64,000 bases of DNA, from contig NC_043740.1 in the NCBI RefSeq assembly GCF_004337985.1, positions 2,517,616 through 2,581,615 of the forward strand, written 5' to 3'. The notes beneath the pieces were generated by a model, which saw only the letters and a list, made by a program, of their open reading frames with translations, made no database searches and was not told the origin of the DNA. Both the position numbers and the translations under genes were made by a program. Origin of the DNA: Pyricularia pennisetigena. Its lineage: Eukaryota; Ascomycota; Sordariomycetes; Magnaporthales; Pyriculariaceae. Within the stretch, counting starts at the first letter, position 1. Each line of letters starts with the position of its first letter. Below, one piece after another: positions 47,076 to 57,652 of this stretch.

Positions 47076-47820
47076 AGACTTGGTCCGAATGAAGTTCTGA
47101 GCTCTCGAAATAACTGGAAATCTGCCTGGGCATTCACCTAAGAGTGCTGTGGTTTCAAATACCCAGATCTGCTTCAACTTTCCTAGGCTTGCTTTACCAA
47201 AGACGGTTTGTTGCTACTTTCGTCACTTCATTCCACTGTTACCTGTATTTTCGCTTCTTTTCCTTCCTTTATGATACCCCTCCTAGCATTTCTGATCTGT
47301 TCGACGCATACCAGCCCCATTTTTCCTGGCGCTCTGAAATCGTTTTTTTTCTTTTTCTTTTTTTTCTCCTTTCGGCGAACATGTGAGAGAGCAATTTTCG
47401 ACTTGGCTTGCATCGTTCTCCTTGATATCGACGTTAATCTTTGTATTTGTGCACTTGTGGAAATACTCAAGACTTGCGCTATACTGAGACACATTCAACT
47501 TGCATAGCCGACTGTGGGTAGTTTGACATTTAGCATAATGTTAATAATGATATTCACTTTGAAAGACGCGGCTCACAACTAATAGAGGCAATGCGATGTA
47601 TAGATGTGTCGATTAGGTTTCTTGAAAATGCATGCAGTCCATTCTGACCCAGGCCGATCTAGATGTGTTTCTCCAAGTTGTTTAGCCTGATTGGAAAGCA
47701 GCACCACGCTATTCACCACTGGGCTGCATACTATGAACCAGACCAAACAGCTTTAGATATGATTAGGGCTGGTCTCGATTTTACTTTTGAGCACAGCGAT
47801 GAGGTTACGCCTGTGTTCTA
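47076..47820. other. Convergent intergenic spacer
   Basis: About 745 nt, AT-rich, between the UBTD gene and the receptor gene, which point at each other. No gene is supported. Confidence 0.6.
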
Positions 47821-49248
47821 TTATACCTCTTCGTTTTCTTTCCGCGAGGGTTCGCCCAGGTCTACGCCGGTATCGGCCGTTGCCCTGGGGGACAAATTCG
47901 GCATCTCGTACGGGCCGTACTGCTCGTCAGTCGTGAGCCGAGCCGCACGGACCGGGGGCATCTTGGCCTCGGTCGAATCGAACTGGTCCCGGATGCTGCT
48001 CAAGGCGGGTCGAGACTGGCCCAGCGCCAAGTTGCTGGTGCTACCGCCGATCGCGGTTCGGTCCTGGCTGCGCGCCCCCGAGGTCCTGCTGCTGGTGCCC
48101 GGGTCTCCGGTCCCGAGGCGGGAGCTCGAGGACTTGCGGCACAGCTTGACAATCCTGGACGTGGCGCGGCGCCAGCCGCCGATGAGCACGCTGTCCAGCA
48201 CCGGCAGCGAGGCGGCGATGACCCCCATGGTCAGGTCCAGCATGGTCCACTGCAGGGTCGTGGTGTACGCCATGAATATGTCATACTCGCCGACGGGCGC
48301 GAGGAGGTACTGCAGCAGCCCACCCAGGACGGACAGGGCGCCCACCAACCAGATGACGAACAGGCGGATCTTCTTGCCCGTGTCCATCTGCACCTTCCAC
48401 AGGATGACGACGGGCGCCATGAGCAGCGTCATGCTCTGCACGACGTGGACGGTGTGCAGGGTGATGAAGATGGGGTGGAATTCGTGGCAGCGGGCAGGCG
48501 GCTCGAGGCTGCCGCTGAACTCCATGTCCCAGCCGGCGCGCGGCGGGTCGCACCTGAGGGAGTTGACCAGGACGCCCGCGATCAGGTGACCGACCACGGT
48601 GATGATGTAGACGTCTGCGGCTATGCGCCACCTCGACGAGGCGTGGTTGGCGAGGCGGCGAACAAAGATCGTGATCGAAATCTTGAGGAGGGCCATGTCG
48701 GCGTAATACACTTTGGTGCAGGTGTCTAGATAAAAGAAAAACTGGCTGATGTTCTCGTAGGTGTTGTCCCACGAGTGCCGCCCGCCACCGCCCTTGACGA
48801 CGGCGAGGAGCTGCAACACGGGGTAAAGTAGGGCGAGCGCCTATGTTTCCATTTCTGCTCTGTCAGCCATTATCCCCTGTCGTTTGAGAGTAAATATTTC
48901 GAGAGACTGGCGGTCTGAACGTACTGCGGCAGGAATGATGGCATAGTCGTCTAGCCCGAAAACGGTATGCTCTCCACAGATTCTGGCGAGTATCCTCGCC
49001 GTAGTTATGCCGAAGATAATTACCATGGACACAGCCATGCCGGCGATGATGCTTGCTTGCTTCTCGTTGCGAACATATCCCGGGGGCGCAGGGTGCCACA
49101 CCATGGCGGGACTGACAGTCTCGGGGACATCGAAGATGCGGAAGAATCCCTTGATTATGTGCAAGTCGGCCTGGGTGTTGGGCGGCTGTCCACAAAACGC
49201 CGATGGGCCCTCGGCCGGCAACTGCGCCCAGATTGAAAAGTGTGCCAT
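47821..49248 (-). CDS. PTH11/SAT4-like seven-helix membrane receptor (fungal rhodopsin-domain family)
   Basis: Two exons (49248-48925, 48840-47821) give 447 residues with phase 0 at the intron (GTACGT..TAG). Seven hydrophobic helices can be placed: about 67-88, 103-123, 140-163, 175-198, 220-246, 254-279 and 285-318. The family signature is visible after helix 1 (A-R-I-L-A-R-I then F-G-L-D-D-Y) and in the third helix region (L-L-K-I-S-I-T-I-F-V-R-R). The N-terminus has no CFEM cysteine domain. The cytosolic tail of about 130 residues is Ser/Arg-rich and probably phosphorylated. Family members include the rice-blast surface receptor PTH11, but most have no known ligand. A TATA-like box lies 139 nt upstream. 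Confidence 0.88.
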
Positions 49249-50861
49249 TTGCTTTTTTATCTGCCTCTTCTTCGGGCTCCTCGTTCCGTCTAAAGTCTTA
49301 CAAGAGATGCCAGATGAAGGCCATCTGCTGCTCAGCTTTTGCAGCCCTACGATCTGGCGCCTGCCATCGAAACGTGTCCTCTCTCGCTTAAATAGTGCTC
49401 CGAGGCGTCTCACTGTGGAACAAGCGACACGCGGGGTCTGGCGAGTGGGCAGATCAACATGGCGAGGTTGCCTGTGATGGTTGAGCCCAACGGATGCCGT
49501 TCTGAGTGCCTAGCCATCCTTTGCGGCAAACTTTCGTCCCGTCAAGCAGGATGTGTCCTATAAAGAAGGTGAGTCAATATACGAAATAGGTCGGTAGAGA
49601 GGCGGGGAACATCCGACCCAAGTCGTGTAAAGTTACAACTATACCCGTACGGTTTTTATACATCAAAACCATGAACTTCAGACGCTTCTGGCATCTGTTT
49701 CTGGAACTTCTGCTGGCCGCGAACAAGCTTATCTAGCTTTGATCGGGGGCAGATAGAAGATTCCGGAGAAGATCGTCAGGCAGAGATTGGACGCCTTGCT
49801 TCAAACATGTTAAAAGTGTCATCGTGCGGGGCCATGAGCCTGAGCTAGTCTGATCTGTCATACGGTTAGCAAGTCTAAATACCAGACTTGACAGTTATCT
49901 CCTTATCGTCATGGGAGGGACTGCTTTGCATAGCTGAACTGTCCGCCGGCGCCCTAGACTGTCATACTGCGTGGGAGTCTCCCACAGAAAGTGGCTGTCC
50001 CTCGTAGAGAAACTTTTGGTGGTTGAAAGTTATCAACAACAAGGAAGAGCATCGCGAATAGCCAGGCACCACACTTGACGGCCCATCTTGACAGATACCC
50101 CATACTCTGTCGAGCCGTAGTTGTTGGTGCAGGGACATCAAAAGTGAGTACCTTCTTTCATTCATCTCCAGCACGCTTCCAGCCACAGGGGATCGGTCAT
50201 GATGGCACCTGGAGATGCCCGTGCGATACCGGAAATTCCCCTTCACTTGGGTCCTGGATCTCACAAGGCATCCTACATCGACAGCGAGACCTTGCAGCAC
50301 CATCATCTTATTGTGTAAGATGATGCTGTACGAAACAAAAAATAAATAAATAAAGATTCTGCAGACATATTCATGTATCGTATTCTTTGTCACTGTATCT
50401 CGATACTTAGCCTAGAATACAGAATGGTTTGAACATGATCGTCACATCAAGAATTCGATACCTCTCAAAAAGGCGAAGCCTAATGACATTTGCTTTGTTA
50501 GCTATCTGCATAGCTACTCATGTATGCCGAGTAGTAGGATGGAGAAGCAAAGATTCAGATGTATGGTGGGTAGTATGTGCAGACCAGTCTAAAATCTCGA
50601 CGAGCAAAACACATTGACGTTGGGGTAAACCGTTAATTGACCCCACTTAGTGACGTTCTGCAGCACCTTTACAAGCTACCCCACACTAAATTTTCTGCTG
50701 CTCTGCAGGGTTTCCTCAGGGCAAACATCTTTCCCATCGCGACAGAGAATAATACCCCGCTGAATCGAGCCATAACCAAAGAATCTATAAGCAGAAGCTC
50801 TTCAATTCTCACTCGGCTACAGTCAGACCAAACAAGACAAACCAGAAAAGCCCTCTCAACC
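49249..50861. other. Divergent intergenic region
   Basis: About 1.6 kb between the divergently transcribed receptor and ankyrin genes. It contains the TATA-like box at 49387-49394 (minus) and the probable leader of the ankyrin gene (about 50640-50861, open but without ATG). No other gene is supported. Confidence 0.6.
49387..49394 (-). promoter_or_regulatory. TATA-like element of the receptor gene
   Basis: Reads TATTTAAG on the minus strand, 139 nt upstream of the start codon at 49248. Confidence 0.35.
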
Positions 50862-51518
50862 ATGGCGCAGAACCCATACCTCCTCGCGGCCGACAATAAG
50901 CCGGAGCTGCTGCCGCTCCTGCGCGCGAACCCCTCCATGGCGTCGCAGCAGGACGAGCACGGCTACAGCCTGATCCACGCCGCCGCCTCCTACAACCACC
51001 TCGGCCTCCTACGCACGCTTGTTCGCGAGTTCTCTGTACCAGTCGACCTGCGCGACGAGGACGGCGAAACGGCGCTCTTCGTCGTCGAGACCGTCGAGGC
51101 GGCGCGCGTGTTGGTCGAGGAGCTGGGGCTGGACGAGAAGATCAAAGGGAGTGAGGGGTTGACCGCCCGCGAGAAGATCGAGGCCGAGGAAGAATTCCCC
51201 GAGGTCGCTGAGTGGTTGAAGGCCAGGGAGGGCAGTGCCGGCGGCGTCAATGGCCACTCGGGTGCTGTCAATGGCAATTCCGCAACTGGTCTGCCGCCAG
51301 TTCCGGAGGGGTTGTCGGTCACGATGGGCACCATGAATGATCCCGCCGAGGATGGACCGGGGCCGAACCCTGAAATCAAGCGTCTGATCGACGAGTTTGC
51401 TGCAAGGGACGACCACGATACTCCAGAGGCACAGGCTGAGCTTCGCCAGTTGATTATGCAGGTGATATCCGGGGAAGAGCTTTCGGGGGACCGTAACGTT
51501 CGGCCGAGACAAGACTGA
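50862..51518 (+). CDS. Small ankyrin-repeat protein
   Basis: An intronless frame of 218 residues starts at the ATG at 50862. The frame is open upstream but has no earlier ATG. Residues about 1-115 form ankyrin-type helix pairs: N-P-Y-L-L-A-A-D..L-L-P-L-L-R, then D-E-H-G-Y-S-L-I-H-A-A-A-S-Y-N-H-L-G-L-L and D-E-D-G-E-T-A-L-F. A Gly/Asn/Pro linker and a helical acidic tail follow. Length and repeat layout resemble short fungal ankyrin proteins of the Yar1 type, which chaperone ribosomal protein Rps3 in yeast. That assignment is a suggestion only. The gene converges on RPP40, with 174 nt between the two stop codons. Confidence 0.8.
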   Translation: MAQNPYLLAADNKPELLPLLRANPSMASQQDEHGYSLIHAAASYNHLGLLRTLVREFSVPVDLRDEDGETALFVVETVEAARVLVEELGLDEKIKGSEGLTAREKIEAEEEFPEVAEWLKAREGSAGGVNGHSGAVNGNSATGLPPVPEGLSVTMGTMNDPAEDGPGPNPEIKRLIDEFAARDDHDTPEAQAELRQLIMQVISGEELSGDRNVRPRQD

Positions 51519-51692
51519 GGACGCACAAGAAAAAGCTCAAGTTTGATTGAATAAGTCCTTGCCGGATTGCTGTCTTTGTGGCAAATACTCTGGAGGTGCT
51601 GGGATGCCTTACCATTTCTGCTACGGTATCTGATCTGGAAAGGCCACCCCTGGGAGGAACAGAAAAGACAAGGCCCAGAATGGACAGGAAGC

Positions 51693-53129
51693 TCATTCAT
51701 GGCCCTTGATCTCCCACTGCAGATATTCTCCCGGCGTATTAGGTGGGCGCATTATTGTCAAGTCGGTGCTGTCGGCCGCCAAACCCTTCGACATCGTAAA
51801 GCTGTTGATACTCAGGGAAAACCATGACTTGGAAGGCAAGGCAACAAGAATCTCCATGAACAGATTCCGAGCCCAGTCAGCAGCTAGAAGGCCACGCCAG
51901 GTGATCTTGCAGACAGCGCCAGGGGAAGGCTCTCGGTCTCCGGGACCTTCTGGAAAACTGTATTGGCTGATGTACGGATCAACATCATCACGGACCGAAA
52001 CTCTTGGGCTCACCAGACGAACGAGTGAAAGCCATTCGTAAGTCTCGGTGGCGAACCTCTCAGCTTCGTCTCTGTCATCTTTGATCACAGTATTTGACTC
52101 TGGTTTCAGCTCCGGAATGAGGACTGAAAAGTCTCGGGTGATACCTGGTGTGGATGTGTATGTGGTTGGGAAATGGGCGAGCAATGGGTCGGGGTCAGGG
52201 GCTGCAGATGCTGGTTAGTGCTAAGAGAACTAGAAATTTGCACCTTCTTGCCACGGAAGTGAACCTACTTTTTCCTAGGTTGCAGAACAACCAGGTGACT
52301 GGAAAATTCAGTGCGTTCTTGGTGGCGTAGATCAACCGGTCGAACCCCTTTTTGCCCGGAAAGCTGGCTGGAGCTCGAAGATCATATTCCACAACTGAGC
52401 AACAGATTAGCCCCAAGTATTCTGGTCGTGACGTGAAGAAAAAGACAGGTGCCTTGCTGTGACTTACTCCATCGTGGTCTCAGGCCCCTATCGCCCTTGA
52501 CGCCATGCGTAGTACCAACCATTCCGGCGCGTTCGTACGTCTCTCGGTCCAGAAACATGGTGAGTTTACCTGTGAAACAGAAGTAAAAGGGAGGTCAGCT
52601 TGCGCATACAGCTCAAACTCACTTTTGAGGACCACATACCATCCTTTATGGTGAAGACATTGTCTTGTCCTGGCCTCCCTTCAGAGAGCATCAGGATGTT
52701 GCCTGGGCAAAGTGCTACGTGTTAGCAATTTACAGTCATTTGACTGATAATTCAGACTGTGTGAGCTTCCACTTACCTATCTTCAGATACTCCTGAAAGA
52801 AATCTTTCTCTAAAACCTGCCCAAGGGTCATGGTGACCCTTTTATATTGAGGCGGCAAGTGGCTGTTAAGCACTTTTTGCTGAAATATATTGAATATTTC
52901 TTGTGGGAGAATCAGATCGACCTAATTTCGGTTGTCAGTGTGCATTCCACTACTGGTGGTAAGATGCTCAGACTAAGCTAACCTGGTGAATGAAATCCCG
53001 TGATGCCAACGTTGTCCAAGGCTTGCCTTTTGAAGGTGGCTGCTTCGGATCAACATGAACCATGGCGCCATACGTAAAATAGCATTTTGGCGTTTGGTAG
53101 ATAGACTTTTGTTCTCTGAGCGGAAGCAT
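51693..53129 (-). CDS. RPP40: RNase P/MRP subunit Rpp40-like
   Basis: Six exons (53129-52983, 52921-52777, 52702-52640, 52569-52468, 52394-52269, 52201-51693) give 363 residues. All five introns are 61-74 nt and every phase closes. Family blocks appear in order: K-C-Y-F-T-Y-G-A-M, H-V-D-P-K-Q-P-P, F-I-H-Q-V-D-L-I-L-P, T-L-G-Q-V-L, G-N-I-L-M-L-S-E-G-R, L-D-R-E-T-Y-E-R-A-G, G-V-K-G-D-R-G and P-G-K-K-G-F-D-R-L. The C-terminal third matches less well from memory. Rpp40-type proteins belong to the RNase P/MRP ribonucleoproteins that trim the 5' leader of precursor tRNA and process rRNA. The gene is divergent from TRM11. Confidence 0.92.
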
Positions 53130-53619
53130 TTGGAAAAAAAAAAAGCTTTCTCAGATAAAATATTTGGTGTTATAGATTGATTTCATGTGGGATTTTGGAG
53201 AGAGTCAACTTCAAGTCAACCTAATGGAGACCTGAAAATTGCCGTCTACCAACCCATCAAAGTGAACGGGTCGCGTCGAGGTTGATTAATTTGTGCCTGC
53301 CAAATAATGATGCATATCACGTGAGTCTGCTTGCAAACCAGCACTCGCATTGCTCACTCAATTTTGTCCTGTCAATAACCATGACTCAAGTAAAACAATA
53401 TTCCCCTTTGCTAGATTAGTGAAAACTGCCAACCAAGGCAACTTTCAACTCTTCGAAAGCGGAATTTGCCCATTCTCATTATCCAATTCCAAAGTACAAC
53501 ATATCAGTATTGCTCACTTCGCAGGATGAGAAAGATTTGAAGCGGCATGAAAATACATATCGGATACAGCATACCACCATTCTGATTATTTGACGTGTCT
53601 GTCGTATCTGCCCCTGCAC
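53130..53619. promoter_or_regulatory. Shared divergent promoter region of RPP40 and TRM11
   Basis: A 490-nt interval lies between two start codons pointing away from each other. It is AT-rich, with a 12-nt A run near the RPP40 side and no clear TATA box at the usual spacing on either side. Both genes act in tRNA maturation, so co-expression from this interval is plausible but not shown. Confidence 0.6.
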
Positions 53620-55413
53620 ATGGATTTCCTCATCCGCTTTGGCGGGGTCCATGAGACCTTTCGCTTGGTTGAGATTCAAGCCCTGGCCATCGTCGAAAAT
53701 GTCAAGATGGAAGTGGTATTCTACAATTCAGATGTATGTTTAGCAAGCAGACAAGGAGTACTTATACATTAATCGTTTTTGACTTTGCTCTACTTTCTTT
53801 CTTTCTTTCTTTCTTTCTTTTTTTTTTTTGACATCAAACCTACCCCCCCAGAAAAGACAAACCGCCAACATGACCGCAGTACCATGCTCACACCTCAACG
53901 CCCCCAGCTCTAGTCCCCCTTCTGCATCGTAAAGCTAGACTCCCCAGCCGCGGCAGCAGCTCTGATAAGCCGATCCATCCTCAGCCAGAGCATCCACGAG
54001 CTCTGGGCCGCGGGTGACGACTACGCCTCTCTGCACGCCGACACCAAGGCGCGGTCCGCGCACCTGTGGCCCGCCCACGAGACGGCGTCGTGGCGCTTCG
54101 ACGTCGACTCGTACCGCGGCGCCCGCACCCAGGAGGCCATCGTGTCCATAATCAACTCCTTTGCTTACCTGCCTCTCCGGGGCCCCATCCGCATGCGCGG
54201 CGCCGACACGGAGCTGACCGTCATGGAGCACTGGGCCGACGGCGCCGTGCCGCTGGGCCTCGAGCACCCGGAGAGGCTGTATCTGGCGCGCAAGGTCGCA
54301 TCCAGCCCGCGCAACGACCTCGTCCGCAAGTACGACCTCAAGAAGCGCAGGTACATCAGCACCACTAGCATGGACAGCGAGCTCGCCCTCGTCACGGCAA
54401 ACATCGCCCTGGCCGCCCCGGGGAGGCTGTTCTACGACCCCTTTGTTGGCACGGGCAGCTTCCCCGTCGCTGCCGCCCAGTGGGGCGCCCTGGCATGGGG
54501 TAGCGACATTGACGGTCGCGCAGTCAGGGGTGACGAGGGCGGCGTCGGCGGCAAGACGCTCAGGGGCAACTTTGAGCAGTATGGTCTGCTGCACGGCCTC
54601 GCAGACAGCTTCTCGGCCGACCTGACCAACTCACCAGTCGTGAGGTGTCCGTTGGGTTCAGGGGGCGGAGGGAGGAGGTGGCTCGACGGGATTATATGCG
54701 ACCCGCCTTATGGTGTTCGTGAGGGTCTGAGGGTGCTAGGTGTCCGGGACGCGGAGAAACAGGCACATGTGGTCAAGGCCGGCATGGACATGTACAGGTG
54801 AGTCTTTTATCTATAACTTTCTCGTTTCTTGGCTGCCTTGTTAGCTAGCCGCTTATATGCGTAAACGTAGCTATTTCGTCCATTGTCACAGCCTCGCTAA
54901 CGCCCAGCCCAGAGATCCCGACTTCATCCCGCCAAAGAGGCCGTACAGCTTCCTTGCCATGTTGGACGACCTGCTCACATTCGCCGCTGAGACGCTCGTC
55001 GACGGCGGCCGTCTTGCCTTTTGGATGCCTACCGCCAACGACGAGTCTCTAGAGCTGGCCGTGCCTACACATCCGTGCATGCGCACGGTCGCAGTCTGTG
55101 TGCAGGTGTTTAACAAATGTAAGAAACCTTTTTTTTTTTTTTTTTTTGTCTCTATTTCGATGAACCCTGGGGATGGGGTGGAGTACATGTCTCGCTAACG
55201 CCTACCACAACAAAACAAAAAAAACCTATGCATGTAGGGTCTCGACGTCTGATCACCTACGAGAGGATACCAGAAAACCATGTCGATTCCTCAGCGCTAG
55301 CTTTGGCGTTGGCGAATCGTGACGCTAGAGATGGTGAACAGGGCACGACGGCCGATGAACTGAATCCGTTTAGGAGGGGATACTTTACAAAGTTCAAGAC
55401 GGAGGAGACATAA
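53620..55413 (+). CDS. TRM11: tRNA (guanine-10-N2)-methyltransferase catalytic subunit Trm11
   Basis: Four exons (53620-53733, 53914-54797, 54892-55118, 55238-55413) give 466 residues. The N-terminal region begins M-D-F-L-I-R-F with a THUMP-like part (about 1-180). The Rossmann-like methyltransferase core has the SAM-loop D-P-F-V-G-T-G-S at about 213-220 and the catalytic D-P-P-Y-G at 301-305, as in enzymes that methylate exocyclic amines. In yeast Trm11 works with Trm112 to make m2G10 in tRNA. Exon 3 could also start at 54913 in the same frame, removing seven residues. Intron 1 has a TTTC array and intron 3 a 19-nt T tract right after its donor. TRM11 is divergent from RPP40. Confidence 0.95.
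53794..53829. repeat. (TTTC)n and T run in TRM11 intron 1
   Basis: About six tetranucleotide units lead into a 10-nt T run inside the 180-nt intron 53734-53913, forming a long pyrimidine tract upstream of the acceptor. Confidence 0.9.
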
Positions 55414-56183
55414 AAAAAACAGAGAAAAGAAAAAAAAAACACCATAAGATTTCCATGCATCCAATTTCATCATTCGCATGTGTAACAAGTAGACCAAAGC
55501 GTCGTAACTCGGTGAATAACCACTTTCTTGGGTTCTTGGTCGTCCCGATTTCAGAAGCCTTTTGCAGACTTTGCACCTCGAGTCTCACTTCATGACTTCG
55601 TTCGGACGACGGCCACCTCCTTAACCCCCGATCAGATCGATCATACAAGCTACCAGAAATCGAGTCAGAAGCCGGTACTAAAAGATTTGACATCTTGGCC
55701 ATGTATCATTGTCTAGCTCAGAACACCAAGAGCCTGCAAAGGTAGACTAGCGCAAAGCGCCAGTTAGGTAGTTTGAAATAAATTCCCGTGGGTTCATTCT
55801 TCGCCGCTCAATAAAAAAGAAAACAATAATAACCCTATTATATATGTTTTGGTGGTGAGTTCAGGTCGCTGAACTATCTTCCCAAATGCTGTAACAACTA
55901 AGGACCAAAAAAAAACCCAAACTCCCCTTTCCGTGCGCCATGCCAAGATCAACTTCCCTGTCATCATCAACTTCAGATTGTATTTGGAATATGTGTCGAG
56001 AGTCCAGTGCTTTACCGCTTCGCACCGTGACGCATGTAGCCCTAGCAAGCTAGTCATGCTTGCGCCCGCGCTGCAGCTATACTTGTTGCGGCTCCAACAA
56101 TTCAAAGCTCCTACATCGGACGTGCAGCAACTCAGCATGTCAAATTTTCGCGTCTCCGTCAGTCGTATCTACGACTGGGAGAG
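55414..56183. other. Convergent intergenic spacer
   Basis: 770 nt between the convergent TRM11 and GID4 genes, with short A runs just after the TRM11 stop. No gene is supported. Confidence 0.65.
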
Positions 56184-57652
56184 TCAACGAAACTCCATAG
56201 CGCTGAAACATCCCTTATCCTCGACATGCTTGAGCTCTAGCTGTTGAAACCTGCCATCAACGCAAAGATATTTGTTAGTAGAGATCGTCTGAGACTGTAT
56301 AAGAAGAATAGCGTCCGATGTTGGATCCTTTCAGGAGGCCTTTCAGGATGGTAAAATGGCATACCTTTCGCTCTTGCTGTGGAAATAAATGCCAGTAATG
56401 TCGCCCCTGATCTGGTTGAAGCAAATGTAGTAGAAACCCTCGAAACTGGCACCATTGATAGTTAGTACTCGGTGGTCCGGCACTAGGAAAATTTCCTTCC
56501 AGCGCATGAATATATGTTCGCGCTGCGCGACGTCGCGGATGACTGCTCCCCCCTTACGTGCCGCCTTGGCGAACGGTCGGAAGGCAGCGAACTTTGACCA
56601 GTGTGTCAGATCAGTCTTTTCGTTAGCTCCCCACGACGGATGCTTTGTCGTAAACGAGTACTTGGGGCCAATTATTTCGCCCTCAAAATACGTCGTCAAA
56701 GTAGGGTGGTCCTCGGTTAGGCCTAAATTTTCCGTTTTGGATGGCATCAGCAGTTATTCTTCCTTCTGCGTGGTAACGGTAAGCGCTTTATAGGCTGAAC
56801 GCAGCCCACGCAACCGGCTAGCTGAGCAATCCCACTACCAAGGTTACGGCAGGGACCCGACGGTCCCTTGCCAGCCCTCATGGTCTGTCTTACCTTGTAT
56901 GCGCAGATAACCGCATAAGAAAGATTCCGCCAAGTCGACATGTTTAATCTCGACCTGTACGTCATAAATCTGTCTTTCTGAGTGCTGTGTCCCATAAAAC
57001 TTGCTTCCTGGTCGTAGGTATGAGGATGGCGTTGTGGGAATAACCTGAGAGTCGTAACACCAAGTCAGCGCGCTGAGACTTAATAACAATTGTGCTGTGG
57101 ATTGGGTGGCAGCTCTGAAAGGAAAGGAACACGGCGCACTCTTAATTGCGAAAAGTAGCTCTCTGACATCGATGGCCCGTCGGCCCAATTGTGCTGCATA
57201 TTCACATCTCCGTCGGCGCTCCGGGACGGTGTCGTATGCGAGATTCTAGATGTAGAGCTTGTGGGCACGGACGAGCCACCCTGTGCTGCTGCGGCGCCTG
57301 GTTGCTCTGGGGACAACTCGTCGTCCGTATCTAACCTCGTGGACTCGTAGTCCACCGGTCCCATTCCATTTTGTACGTCATCATCATTGTCGTGGGCATC
57401 ATCCCCAGTATCTGTATTGGGACTTGCCCTGTCGTCATCGCTTCGTGAGGCAGGCCGTGACGTGATTGGGCCGTCGGAATCGTTCGCAGAGACGGTGACG
57501 ACGACGTGTTCGGCATACGAAGAGGGGAGCGGGGGGTTCCAGCTCGATGGAGAGGGCGGTTGCGTTGGAACTGTTGTTTGGTCGTCGGGACAAGTCGAGG
57601 AGAATGGGTGCGCACGAGAATCCGTGTTGTGGAGGTTGGATGGAGTGGGCAT
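56184..57652 (-). CDS. GID4: GID4/Vid24 substrate receptor of the GID ubiquitin ligase
   Basis: Four exons (57652-57140, 57044-56894, 56722-56365, 56250-56184) give 362 residues. The first 171 residues are disordered, rich in Ser/Pro/Asp. The Vid24 beta-barrel follows: L-R-P-G-S-K-F-Y-G-T-Q, H-V-D-x-x-x-S-F-L-C-G-Y-L-R-I-Q-G, L-T-x-D-H-P-T-L-T-T-Y-F-E-G-E-I-I-G, F-M-R-W-K-E-x-F-L-V-P-D-H, G-A-S-F-E-G-F-Y-Y-I-C-F and a last exon with L-E-L-K-H-V-E-D. In yeast Gid4 recognises N-terminal Pro degrons of gluconeogenic enzymes. Exons 2-4 are firm. The intron 1 donor (GTGCGC at 57139) is chosen for phase and is uncertain. Confidence 0.94.
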
